From Bradyrhizobium sp. ORS 285 (GTDB lineage Bacteria > Pseudomonadota > Alphaproteobacteria > Rhizobiales > Xanthobacteraceae): 64,000 nucleotides of DNA. This document shows positions 46,703-55,926 of the stretch, one piece after another; the stretch's first letter is position 1; each line of letters opens with the position of its first letter. The position numbers were made by a program, and so were the translations under genes. Location of the stretch: assembly GCF_900176205.1 (NCBI RefSeq), contig NZ_LT859959.1, positions 7,677,001 through 7,741,000 of the forward strand, written 5' to 3'. The notes beneath the pieces were generated by a model. It was given only the letters and a program-made list of their open reading frames with translations, was not told the origin of the DNA and made no database searches.

Positions 46703-46737
46703 TGTACCTATAGGTACAAGGTAGTCAGATTGGTACA
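46703..46737. promoter_or_regulatory. TetR-type operator TGTACCTATAGGTACA
   Basis: A perfect 16 bp palindrome at 46703-46718, plus a GGTACA half-site at 46732-46737, lies 14-48 bases before the DUF1348 ATG. A TTGACT hexamer at 46694-46699 is a plausible -35 element. The TetR gene in the same unit is the natural regulator. Confidence 0.75.
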
Positions 46738-46750
46738 ATGGAGAGCTTTC

Positions 46751-47212
46751 ATGAGCGGGCTGGTCCCTCCCTTCACCCTGCAGACCGCAACTCAGAAGGT
46801 GCGGATGGCCGAGGACGGCTGGAACAGCCGCAACCCGGAGCGTGTGTCGCTGGTCTACACGCCCGACAGTCGCTGGCGGAACCGGGCCGAGTTCATCACC
46901 GGCCGTGCCGAGATCGTCGCATTCCTCACCCGCAAATGGGCGAAGGAGCTCGACTACCGATTGATCAAGGAGATCTGGGCCTACACCGACAATCGGATTG
47001 CGGTGCGCTTCGCTTATGAGTGGCATGACGATAGCGGCAACTGGTTCCGGTCCTATGGCAACGAGAACTGGGAGTTCGACGCCGAGGGGCTGATGCAGCG
47101 CCGCTACGCGTGCATCAATGATCTGCCGATCCAGGAGGCTGACCGCAAATTCCACTGGCCGCTCGGGCGCCGGCCGGACGAGCATCCCGGCCTGACTGAC
47201 CTCGGTCTCTGA
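46751..47212 (+). CDS. DUF1348 / NTF2-like (SnoaL-fold) family protein
   Basis: A 153-residue cytoplasmic protein. It has the conserved DUF1348 features [19 protein letters not shown] near residue 15, [18 protein letters not shown], the [19 protein letters not shown] stretch, and a C-terminal [14 protein letters not shown] tail. The fold is a cone-shaped NTF2-like barrel that may bind a small ligand; no catalytic role is established. The ATG at 46751 has GGAGAG upstream. It is followed 10 bases later by the TetR gene and preceded by a palindromic operator, so the pair forms a self-regulated unit. Confidence 0.85.
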   Translation: MSGLVPPFTLQTATQKVRMAEDGWNSRNPERVSLVYTPDSRWRNRAEFITGRAEIVAFLTRKWAKELDYRLIKEIWAYTDNRIAVRFAYEWHDDSGNWFRSYGNENWEFDAEGLMQRRYACINDLPIQEADRKFHWPLGRRPDEHPGLTDLGL

Positions 47213-47222
47213 GAACGCGTGC

Positions 47223-47786
47223 ATGCGGACGCTCAACGAGCGTGCCGACGTGATCCCCATGCTCGCGGAAGTGTTCCGCGAGTTGGGCTTCGAGGGCGCC
47301 TCGCTCAGCCGCATCACCGAGCGGACGGGCCTCGGCAAAGGCAGCCTGTATCACTTCTTTCCGGGCGGGAAGGATGAGATGGCACGCGCCGTGCTCGCGC
47401 ATGTCGACGGCTGGTTCGAGCGCGAGATCTATGTGCCATTGCGCGACGATGCCCCTGACGTGGCGATCGCGCGGATGTGGCGTGGGGTCGATGACTACTT
47501 CCGCTCCGGCCGGCGAGTGTGTCTGGTTGGCGCCTTTGCACTCGACGGGACGCGCGACCGCTTCGCGGCGGCGATCGCCAGCTACTTCACGCGCTGGATC
47601 GAGTCGCTGCGCGATGCGCTGGTGCGTGACGGCTGGCCGGCGACAGAGGCCGCTGATCGCGCCGAGGAGGTCGTGCTCGGCATCCAGGGGGCGCTGGTAC
47701 TGGCGCGCGCGACGGGCGATGAGGCCATCTTCGGCCGCGCTTTGGCGCGGTTCCAAGGACGTCTGCGGCAAAAGCCTTCGCTCTGA
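47223..47786 (+). CDS. TetR/AcrR-family transcriptional repressor
   Basis: A 187-residue repressor. The N-terminal helix-turn-helix is GFEGASLSRITERTGLGKGS followed by LYHFFPGGKDEM, the TetR signature. The rest is a helical ligand-binding domain (VGAFALDGTRDRF, then EEVVLGIQGALVLARA) with no family-specific motif. It is translated 10 bases after the DUF1348 gene. The perfect palindrome at 46703 fits a TetR dimer. The ligand is unknown; such pairs often respond to small aromatic or electrophilic compounds. Confidence 0.9.
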   Translation: MRTLNERADVIPMLAEVFRELGFEGASLSRITERTGLGKGSLYHFFPGGKDEMARAVLAHVDGWFEREIYVPLRDDAPDVAIARMWRGVDDYFRSGRRVCLVGAFALDGTRDRFAAAIASYFTRWIESLRDALVRDGWPATEAADRAEEVVLGIQGALVLARATGDEAIFGRALARFQGRLRQKPSL

Positions 47787-47911
47787 CGGAACCGCAAATC
47801 GCTGCTGCCTGCGCAAGCGGCAGCGCGCGCTGAAATATCGGCGCGCGGCTTCCGCTGAATCGTGGTTGTCTTGACCAAAATTCTGACGGCAGCGACACAG
47901 GGAGGTCCGGC

Positions 47912-48925
47912 ATGAATGGGCTCGGCGGTCTCAATAAATCCGAACACGGCGTGGTCATCGGCTTGGTGCAACTTCAGTTGCCGGTCGTCGTGACCAAGGA
48001 GGATCTCGCGCGGCAGACCGAGAAGATCGTCTGGATGGTCGGCAAGGCGCGGCGCAATCTCGGCACCATGGATCTCGTCGTCTTCCCGGAGTATTCGCTG
48101 CACGGCCTGTCGATGGACACCAATCCGGAGATCATGTGCCGGCTCGACGGGCCGGAGGTCGCCGCCTTCAAGCAGGCCTGCATCGACAACAAGATCTGGG
48201 GCTGCTTCTCCATCATGGAGTACAACCCCGACGGCAATCCCTACAATTCCGGCCTGATCATCGACAGCAATGGCGACATCAAGCTGTATTACCGCAAGCT
48301 GCATCCATGGATTCCGGTCGAGCCGTGGGAGCCCGGCGATCTCGGCATTCCCGTGATCGAGGGCCCGCGCGGCGCCAAGATCGCACTGATCATCTGCCAT
48401 GACGGCATGTTCCCGGAGATGGCGCGCGAATGCGCCTACAAGGGCGCGGAGATCATGATCCGCACGGCCGGCTACACCGCGCCGATCCGCGACAGCTGGC
48501 GCTTCACCAACCAGGCGAACGCCTTCCAGAACCTGATGGTGACAGCCAATGTCTGCATGTGCGGCTCCGACGGCTCGTTCGATTCGATGGGCGAGGGCAT
48601 GATCGTCAACTTCGACGGCAGCATTCTCGCTCATGGCACGACGGGCCGCGTCGACGAGATCATCACCGCGGAGGTGCGCCCCGATCTCGTGCGCGAGGCG
48701 CGCCTCGGCTGGGGCGTCGAGAACAACATCTATCAGCTCTGGCATCGCGGCTACGTCGCGGTGAAGGGCGGCGCGATGGATTGCCCCTACACCTTCATGC
48801 ACGACATGGTCGCCGGCACCTATCGCCTGCCGTGGGAGGACCAGGTCAAGATCACCGACGGCACCTCCTGCGGCTTCCCGGCGCCGACCCGCGTGTTCGG
48901 CAAGATGGCCAAGGCGGCGGAATAG
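47912..48925 (+). CDS. amiF: Formamidase (aliphatic amidase family, nitrilase superfamily)
   Basis: A 337-residue cytoplasmic enzyme that hydrolyses formamide to formate and ammonia. The Glu-Lys-Cys triad is E60 (FPEYSLHGL), K129 (YYRKLHPW) and C162 (ICHDGMFPE), equivalent to E60, K133 and C166 of H. pylori AmiF. The start MNGLGGLNKSEHGVVIGL, the WEPGDLGIPVIEGPRG stretch and the C-terminal PWEDQVKITDGTSCGFP match AmiF more closely than AmiE. A GGGAGGTCC sequence precedes the ATG. No fmdC-like transporter adjoins it; ammonia may serve as a nitrogen source. Confidence 0.9.
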   Translation: MNGLGGLNKSEHGVVIGLVQLQLPVVVTKEDLARQTEKIVWMVGKARRNLGTMDLVVFPEYSLHGLSMDTNPEIMCRLDGPEVAAFKQACIDNKIWGCFSIMEYNPDGNPYNSGLIIDSNGDIKLYYRKLHPWIPVEPWEPGDLGIPVIEGPRGAKIALIICHDGMFPEMARECAYKGAEIMIRTAGYTAPIRDSWRFTNQANAFQNLMVTANVCMCGSDGSFDSMGEGMIVNFDGSILAHGTTGRVDEIITAEVRPDLVREARLGWGVENNIYQLWHRGYVAVKGGAMDCPYTFMHDMVAGTYRLPWEDQVKITDGTSCGFPAPTRVFGKMAKAAE

Positions 48926-48974
48926 CGGAGCCGGCCGTGCGCCGGAGGGCGCCAAGCTTGACAGACTGATCGCC

Positions 48975-49006
48975 CGCCAATTATTTTATGTTTAAAATAA
49001 TTGGCG
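48975..49006. promoter_or_regulatory. 32 bp AT-rich perfect palindrome before the acyl-CoA dehydrogenase gene
   Basis: CGCCAATTATTTTA at 48975-48988 and TAAAATAATTGGCG at 48993-49006 are perfect 14 bp arms around TGTT. It ends 12 bases before the ATG. Its AT content stands out against the surroundings. It looks like an operator for a dimeric regulator, or an RNA hairpin covering the ribosome binding site. Confidence 0.7.
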
Positions 49007-49018
49007 AGCAGGTCCATC

Positions 49019-50215
<1,197 letters not shown>

Positions 50216-50569
50216 TCACGCGCAGCGCTGCCGCTGGCCAACAGGGATTGCGATAAGGACACCGCCGAGTCACCCGCGCGTGCCGGCGCAACCTCTTAGC
50301 TTAGCGATGCAGATGTCTCGCGGCGTCATTCATTTGAATGAGGCCGCGTATGTTGTGCCGTGGTCTCGCAGCAAAGTGACAGGTCCGTCTTCCGATCAGG
50401 ACTGATGTGAGTTTGCTGATCTGATCAGTGATTGTCCCGTCTGTGTCTGCGGAGAAACACCCGTTCTCAAAACGCGGTATCGAGGGCGATTGTCCGCTCT
50501 CCGTCGTATGGGATCATCAGGTTCGGAAGTAACATAGGTTGCGTATTCACGAGACTCGTTCGGACGATC
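50216..50569. other. Intergenic region with a short palindrome
   Basis: A 354-base gap with no convincing gene. It contains TCATTCA-TT-TGAATGA at 50326-50341, a perfect 7 bp inverted repeat within further GCGGC/GGCCGC symmetry. It otherwise should hold the promoter of the following outer-membrane protein gene. No -35/-10 pair stood out. Confidence 0.5.
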
Positions 50570-51472
50570 ATGCAGAAGCAATTGATTTCGGGCCTTGTTG
50601 TTGGATTGGCGATTGTCGCGGTCGCGCCTGCGTTTGCGGCGGACTTGCCTGTGTCGGTTCAGAAGCGGCGCGTGGAGCCGCAGCGGACCCAGCAGGTCGC
50701 CAAGAACAACTGGTCCGGCGGACAGCTCGGCGGCTCCAACGGCGTCAGCTCGGTCAACAACAATTTCGTCGACCCCGGCGCCTATGTCTGCCCGGCCGGC
50801 TTTCCGTTTGGCGTGAGCTGCTTTGAAACGCCGTTCTCGTTCGGGCGGCACCCGCTGAGCTATACGGTCGGTCCATTCCTCGGTTACCGTTGGCAGTTCG
50901 GCGATACGGTGGTCGGCGTCGAAGCCGACTGGTCGTGGAAGCGTGGGGAAAGCTCGGCGCTGCAGTCCTTGCCTGCCGTCTGTTTCGATCCCGGCTGTCT
51001 CAACAGCCGCTCCGACACGAAGTTCGGCTCGGTCAGGCAGAACTGGGACAGCTCGCTTCGCCTGCGTTACGGCTGGCTCGTGACGCCCTCGACCCTGGTC
51101 TACGGCACCGCCGGCGTCGCGGTTGGCAACATCAGCGGGTCCTTCAACTACGCCGGCGCGCTCAGCACCACGACGATCCTCGTCTCGTTCCCGCCCGTCA
51201 TCACGCCGGGCAGCACGGCGACGGCTTCGGCAAGCTGGTCCGACACCAGGGTCGGCGGCACCGCCGGCGTCGGCATCGAGACGGCGCTGTGGGATCGATG
51301 GAAGGCGCGTGTGGAATACCGCTACACGGACTTCGGCAGCTATTCCAAGACGGTGGCCGTCAATACGGTGTGTATCGCGCCGACCGGGTGCAGCGCGGCG
51401 TCCAGCAGCGCGACGATCAACCTGCGCGAATCCTTCCACACCATTCGGGTCGGCATCGGCTTCGACTTCTAG
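50570..51472 (+). CDS. Outer-membrane beta-barrel protein (Omp25-like)
   Basis: A 300-residue porin-family barrel. The signal peptide is QLISGLVVGLAIVAVAPAFA, with the mature part opening ADLPVSVQKRRVEPQR. The strands include VGPFLGYRWQFGDTVVGVEA, LRLRYGWLVTPSTLVYGT and RVGGTAGVGIETALWDRWKA. It ends HTIRVGIGFDF, with the terminal Phe of outer-membrane barrels. Two Cys pairs (VCPAGFPFGVSC and CFDPGC) and another pair near residue 275 may form loop disulfides, which is less usual in this family. It converges on the CHAT gene. Confidence 0.88.
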   Translation: MQKQLISGLVVGLAIVAVAPAFAADLPVSVQKRRVEPQRTQQVAKNNWSGGQLGGSNGVSSVNNNFVDPGAYVCPAGFPFGVSCFETPFSFGRHPLSYTVGPFLGYRWQFGDTVVGVEADWSWKRGESSALQSLPAVCFDPGCLNSRSDTKFGSVRQNWDSSLRLRYGWLVTPSTLVYGTAGVAVGNISGSFNYAGALSTTTILVSFPPVITPGSTATASASWSDTRVGGTAGVGIETALWDRWKARVEYRYTDFGSYSKTVAVNTVCIAPTGCSAASSSATINLRESFHTIRVGIGFDF

Positions 51473-51525
51473 CCGCCTCTCAGGCGTCTGCTTGCCTCGG
51501 CGATGCAAGCAGAGCGTTTGCTGTG

Positions 51526-54500
51526 TCAGCGTCGGGCACCCTCTCCGATCAGCGAGAACGGACCCCAGATCGCCGGATGGGCGCTGGTTCGTGACGACCT
51601 GTCATTGAGCAGCGCCAGCATGGCGCGTCGTAGCGCTTCGGCGCGCCCGAGCGTCGGCTCCGCCTTGAGCGCGGCGAAGGTCGAAATGTTCAGCCGCGTC
51701 GCTGCCTCGGAGTCGACCGGCCAGTGCGAGACCAGCAGTGCTCGCGCTCCCGCGAAGAAGAAGGCGCGCGCAAGGCCGGACAGCGCCTGCGCGCCAGGCT
51801 TGTCACCGGCCGCCGTGTTGCAGGCCGACAGCACGACCCATTCGGCATTCAGCTTGAGCTGCGCGGCCTCGCTGGCGGTCAGCAGCCCGTTGTCCTCGTC
51901 GCTCGGCTGGGCGGGCAGGCTCAGCAGCAGCGCGGGCTCGGCCAGGCCCTTGATGTCGCCCGCGACGAGACCATGCGTGGCGAAGTAGACGACGCGAAAC
52001 TCGGCGAGCGGTGCGTGCTTCACGGTCGTGACGCTGGCGTCCCGACCGAGATGGATATCGGACATCGCAGCGCCCAGGTCCGACGCCACCGCCTTCAGCT
52101 CATCCGCCGTATCGGGAAGTCGTGGCGCCGACGCCAGCGCGGAACGATCAAGGCCGGCGCCCCGCCAATATTCGGTATAGGCGCGGGCGAGCCGTCGCGT
52201 GCCACGGCCATCCTTGCTGTTGCCCGGCGCCGGCACGCGGCTGAACACGGGGTCGCCAAATCCGATCATCGGCTTCTGGCTGGAGGCCCTGCGAACGAAC
52301 GAACGCAGCGTCTGCAGGCTTGCGACCGAAGGCAGAACCGTCACCGCCTGGCGTTTGATCAGCCACGCAGCGTCGCGATAGGCCGTGCCATCCTGCACCG
52401 GGGCGCTGGGCGGCGCTTCCGTCACGAGCAAATGAAACGGTAGGGCCGTGAGCGCGCCCGATGCGACCACGAGCAGATTGCGCTTGGACTTGATGGTCCC
52501 GTCGACAGGACCGATCAGCTGCTCGAACATGCGGTGCGCGAGCGGCAGGTCGAACGGTCCGAGCTGATCGATATCGAGGCCCTTGCGGAAGTTCGCGATC
52601 TCGCCGGCAAGCTCGCTGCCGCCGATTGGGATGGCATGCCAGTCGAATGCGTCTGCCGTCAGAGCGAAGACGTAGCTCTCCTTCTCACCCGTCAGGAACA
52701 GCAGCAGCGCCTCGTCCGGCCCGAGCAGCTTCTGTGCGTCCTCGACTTTCAGGGGCTTCGGCGCCGACAGGCCAGCGAATTCGGGAAACTGCGTCTGCAA
52801 CAGCGCCGCGTTGGCGGCGAGCTTGCTCTCGGCATCGGCGATGCTCTTGCGGATATCGTCGATCCGCGCCGTCGCGGACGCAACATCCAGGCTCGCCAGC
52901 GCTGCGACCAGCGCCTTGTTGCGATCACGCAGATAGGCCGACAGATCCTGGTTCGTCCGCACCAGCGCAGCAAGCGCATCGTTTCCGGCAGCAAATCGCG
53001 GTCCCAGCTGTTGGAGCGCGGTGCCGGCCGACGACTGGATGGCCCACTGCGCGCTGTCGAACGCCTCCCGTCCGAGCGCGCGCGCCGAGCCGCCATCCTC
53101 ATGGACCGCGGCTGCCAGGCCGGCGACGTGGGTGACGAAAATGTCGCTGCGCTGCTCGATCAGTCCACCCGATCCGCCGTCCGTCGGCATCGCCGGCGAG
53201 ATGTCGTTGTCGGCATGTGCCAGGATCGCCGCGGTGGCCTTGCGGGAAAAAGCGACGGCGTCGGTCGGTTTTCCCTGCAGGAGGCTCAGCGACGCAAGGT
53301 CGTTGAAGCCGCGTGCGACCTCCGGATGGTTCGGACCGCGTGCCGCTTCGTTGATGGTGAGCGCGCGCTTGTAGGCCTGCTCGGCCTGATCGTAGCGGCC
53401 CTGATGCTCGAACAGATGGCCTTGGCTGACCAGGACCGGAGCGATGAAGCGGTGGGTCGGCCCGACCGCCTTGGTGAGGATGGCCAACGCGCGATCGAAC
53501 TGCGCCTCGGCCTCAGCATAGCGGCGCTGCCCGTCATAGGCGACGCCCAGCTTGCGGAGCACTTTCGCCGTATCGGGATGCGTGGGGCCGATCGACGTCT
53601 CGGCGATCTCGAGCGCTCTCCTCGCGTATTTTTCGACCTCCGCATAGCGCTCCTGCGATTCATAGATCGCAGCCAGATTGTTGAGCACGGTGGCGACGCC
53701 GAGACTGTCCGCGCCGAACGCGGCCTCCCGGATCACGAGCGCGCGCATGTAGAGCGCCTCGGCCTCGTCGAGCCGATCCTCATCCGCGTAGACGCTGGCG
53801 AGATTGAGCAGCGAGGTCGCGAGGCGCGGATGGTTCGCCCCGACGCTCTTCTCCCAGATCGCGATCGCGCGCCGAAACAGGCTCTCGGCCTCGGCGTAGC
53901 GGCCGACCCGCTCGTAGACATGCGCGAGATTATTGAGGCTTGCCGCGACGTCGGGATGATCAGGGCCGAGCGCCTGCTCGCGAATCGCCAGCGCCCGTTT
54001 GGTGGCCTGCTCGACCTGGGCGAAGCGGCTCTCGTCCTCATAGAGCTTGGTGAGATTGTTCAGAACCAGCGCGACGGGAAGGCTGTTCGGGCCGCTGGTT
54101 TTCTCAGCCAGCGCCAACGCGCGCTGGTACTCGGTCTCGGCGTCCGCGTGACGCGCCTGGCTGGTGTAGACGTCGCCGAGATTGCCAAGCAATCTGATCA
54201 CGGCCGGATCGTTCGGACCGAGCGCCTTGGTCGCGATCTCGAGGGCCCGCTTGTACAGCGTCTCGGCCTCGCCGCTCTTGCCCTGCAGCAGTTGGACCGT
54301 CGCGAGGTTCGCGAGCGCCTGCGCGATCCGCGGGTCCGATGGCGGCACGTTCTTCTGCAGGGCGTCGAGCACCTGCTTGAACATGCCGGCCGCCGCGGCG
54401 TAGCGGCCCAACTCCTGATTGGCGCGGGCGAGGTCGTTGAGGGCCAGAACGTAGGTGAGGTTGTTCGTCCCGGCGCGCTTGGCCGCAGCCTCGGTCGCCT

Positions 54501-54654
54501 GCGCCAGCGTGAGAGCCCCTGAATAGTTGCCAGCGGCGTAAAGCTCCGTGAACCGCTTCTGCGCGGCTTCGATATCGACCTTCTGCGCCGCCACCGGCGC
54601 CAGAGCAGCCGCCAGGACAATGCCGACAAGTCCGTTCCACCAACCCGATCGCAT
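51526..54654 (-). CDS. Exported TPR-CHAT protease-like protein
   Basis: A protein of about 1042 residues. The N terminus has a signal peptide (GLVGIVLAAALAPVAA). Residues 25-430 form about ten kinesin-light-chain-type TPRs (NNLAHVYERVGRYAEAESLF and similar). A helical region follows. The last 300 residues are a CHAT domain, a caspase-like cysteine protease fold, with a likely dyad at H894 (YFATHGLVAGD) and C945 (VVLSACNTAAG). Both look intact. The start at 54654 is chosen at the signal peptide; a longer frame is open. Homologues occur widely in Bradyrhizobium and cyanobacteria. Substrates are unknown. It has no obvious effector gene beside it. Confidence 0.88.
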   Translation of the reverse strand: MRSGWWNGLVGIVLAAALAPVAAQKVDIEAAQKRFTELYAAGNYSGALTLAQATEAAAKRAGTNNLTYVLALNDLARANQELGRYAAAAGMFKQVLDALQKNVPPSDPRIAQALANLATVQLLQGKSGEAETLYKRALEIATKALGPNDPAVIRLLGNLGDVYTSQARHADAETEYQRALALAEKTSGPNSLPVALVLNNLTKLYEDESRFAQVEQATKRALAIREQALGPDHPDVAASLNNLAHVYERVGRYAEAESLFRRAIAIWEKSVGANHPRLATSLLNLASVYADEDRLDEAEALYMRALVIREAAFGADSLGVATVLNNLAAIYESQERYAEVEKYARRALEIAETSIGPTHPDTAKVLRKLGVAYDGQRRYAEAEAQFDRALAILTKAVGPTHRFIAPVLVSQGHLFEHQGRYDQAEQAYKRALTINEAARGPNHPEVARGFNDLASLSLLQGKPTDAVAFSRKATAAILAHADNDISPAMPTDGGSGGLIEQRSDIFVTHVAGLAAAVHEDGGSARALGREAFDSAQWAIQSSAGTALQQLGPRFAAGNDALAALVRTNQDLSAYLRDRNKALVAALASLDVASATARIDDIRKSIADAESKLAANAALLQTQFPEFAGLSAPKPLKVEDAQKLLGPDEALLLFLTGEKESYVFALTADAFDWHAIPIGGSELAGEIANFRKGLDIDQLGPFDLPLAHRMFEQLIGPVDGTIKSKRNLLVVASGALTALPFHLLVTEAPPSAPVQDGTAYRDAAWLIKRQAVTVLPSVASLQTLRSFVRRASSQKPMIGFGDPVFSRVPAPGNSKDGRGTRRLARAYTEYWRGAGLDRSALASAPRLPDTADELKAVASDLGAAMSDIHLGRDASVTTVKHAPLAEFRVVYFATHGLVAGDIKGLAEPALLLSLPAQPSDEDNGLLTASEAAQLKLNAEWVVLSACNTAAGDKPGAQALSGLARAFFFAGARALLVSHWPVDSEAATRLNISTFAALKAEPTLGRAEALRRAMLALLNDRSSRTSAHPAIWGPFSLIGEGARR

Positions 54655-54935
54655 CAACCACTCGCATGTATTGACGGACCGATCCGGCAGCTCGCGCTGC
54701 CGCCTCCACGTCAATCGATCCACGTCTCCGCCGGAGCGAACCACAGCGCCGGCGAAACACCAACGTCTGTCCCGTGCTCTATAGCCGGGCCGACGACAGA
54801 TCTGTGATGGTCAGCATTGATATGGACGGCAATGACATTGGGATCGGAGGCGATCACGCCGTCCAGGGCAGGCCATCCGGGTGTGGTCAGTGAGCAAACC
54901 GCCAACTGCGGCACGATGCCAGCGTTCCCAGAGGC

Positions 54936-55015
<80 letters not shown>

Positions 55016-55138
55016 CGCTGCTTACGCAGTGCTTACGCGGAAACTTCGTGGCTGTGAAGCGAACCGCGCCGATTTTTTAAGTCTCTGAAATTTTTATCTC
55101 TTTTTAGTCTGACGCTCCCGGAAAACAGCTTGACACCT

Positions 55139-55180
55139 GCCTTCGGAGGGCAACGCTCTATCCAGCTGAGCTACGGGTGC
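55139..55180 (-). pseudogene. 5'-half fragment of tRNA-Arg(CCG)
   Basis: A 42-base copy of the first half of the tRNA-Arg gene (acceptor 5' strand, D arm, and anticodon stem-loop to the end of the loop plus two stem bases) with one mismatch. The 126-base spacer 55013-55138 holds no gene and is AT-rich in part (TTTTTATCTCTTTTTAG). It looks like a footprint of an integration or recombination at the tRNA gene. Confidence 0.85.
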
Positions 55181-55322
55181 GTGCGGGGACCGGTTTAGCC
55201 GATTGGTCCGTGGTCGGCAACGCCCTTTGGGCGTTGCTTTCGACGCCATGGCGCGGATCCGTCCGCTGACCCCGAGGGCCGCCGCAGGGCTTTGGCCGGC
55301 CCATTCCCGGCAGGGGGCGCGG

Positions 55323-55727
55323 TTACGCCGGCACGATGGTCTTGCCGATGGGCCACAGTGCCAGCCCGGCGAGCTTCAGGTGGGCCCAGGCGAAGGGCAG
55401 GCCGATGATGGTGACCGCCAGCGCGACCGCAGTCAGGAGGTGGCCGAGGGCGAGCCACCAGCCGGCCAGGACGAACCAGATGATGTTGCCGAGCAGGCCG
55501 AGCGGTCCGGTGCCGATATCCTCCATGCCGGTGACCTCGTCGCGGCGGACGGCGCGCGAGCCGAACGGCAGCAGCGTATAAGCGGCGATGTTGAAGGCGG
55601 CGCGCGCCCAGGGCAGGCCGACGATGGTGATGGCCATGACAACAGCCGCCACCAGCCAGCCGAATGCCATATAGGCGCCGCCCAGCACGATCCAGAGGAC
55701 GTTGAGGAGCAATGAGACGGGTTGCAT
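55323..55727 (-). CDS. yccF: YccF-domain inner-membrane protein
   Basis: A 134-residue membrane protein with two copies of the YccF domain. The first is LLNVLWIVLGGAYMAFGWLV then AITIVGLPWARAAFNIA; the second is LLGNIIWFVLAGWWLALGH then VTIIGLPFAWAHLKLAGLAL. Each has two membrane helices and the GLPFA/GLPWA signature. Length matches E. coli YccF (148) approximately. The function is not established in most bacteria. The ATG at 55727 begins the first helix directly. Confidence 0.92.
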   Translation of the reverse strand: MQPVSLLLNVLWIVLGGAYMAFGWLVAAVVMAITIVGLPWARAAFNIAAYTLLPFGSRAVRRDEVTGMEDIGTGPLGLLGNIIWFVLAGWWLALGHLLTAVALAVTIIGLPFAWAHLKLAGLALWPIGKTIVPA

Positions 55728-55790
55728 GGGCCACCTTCCAGGTTCCGACGGCGCTTATATAGGTGGTTCTCGGCCGGAACAAAGGCGGCG

Positions 55791-55831
55791 CACCACAACG
55801 TCGCAGGGCGTTGCCGGGCGGCGTTGTGGTG
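55791..55831. terminator. Inverted repeat between yccF and the GGDEF-EAL gene
   Basis: CACCACAACG at 55791-55800 is exactly complementary to CGTTGTGGTG at 55822-55831, with a 21-base GC-rich loop. It lies about 95 bases past the GGDEF-EAL stop on the minus strand. There is no T-tract. It may be a terminator or a stability hairpin. Confidence 0.35.
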
Positions 55832-55926
55832 TCATCAGTGTGATCGCGGTCGCGACCGCGCGCCGCTGTCAGCGCATCCTCATCGCGCCGGCCGATGATC
55901 GCGCAAACGGAGCCCGCCGACCGACG

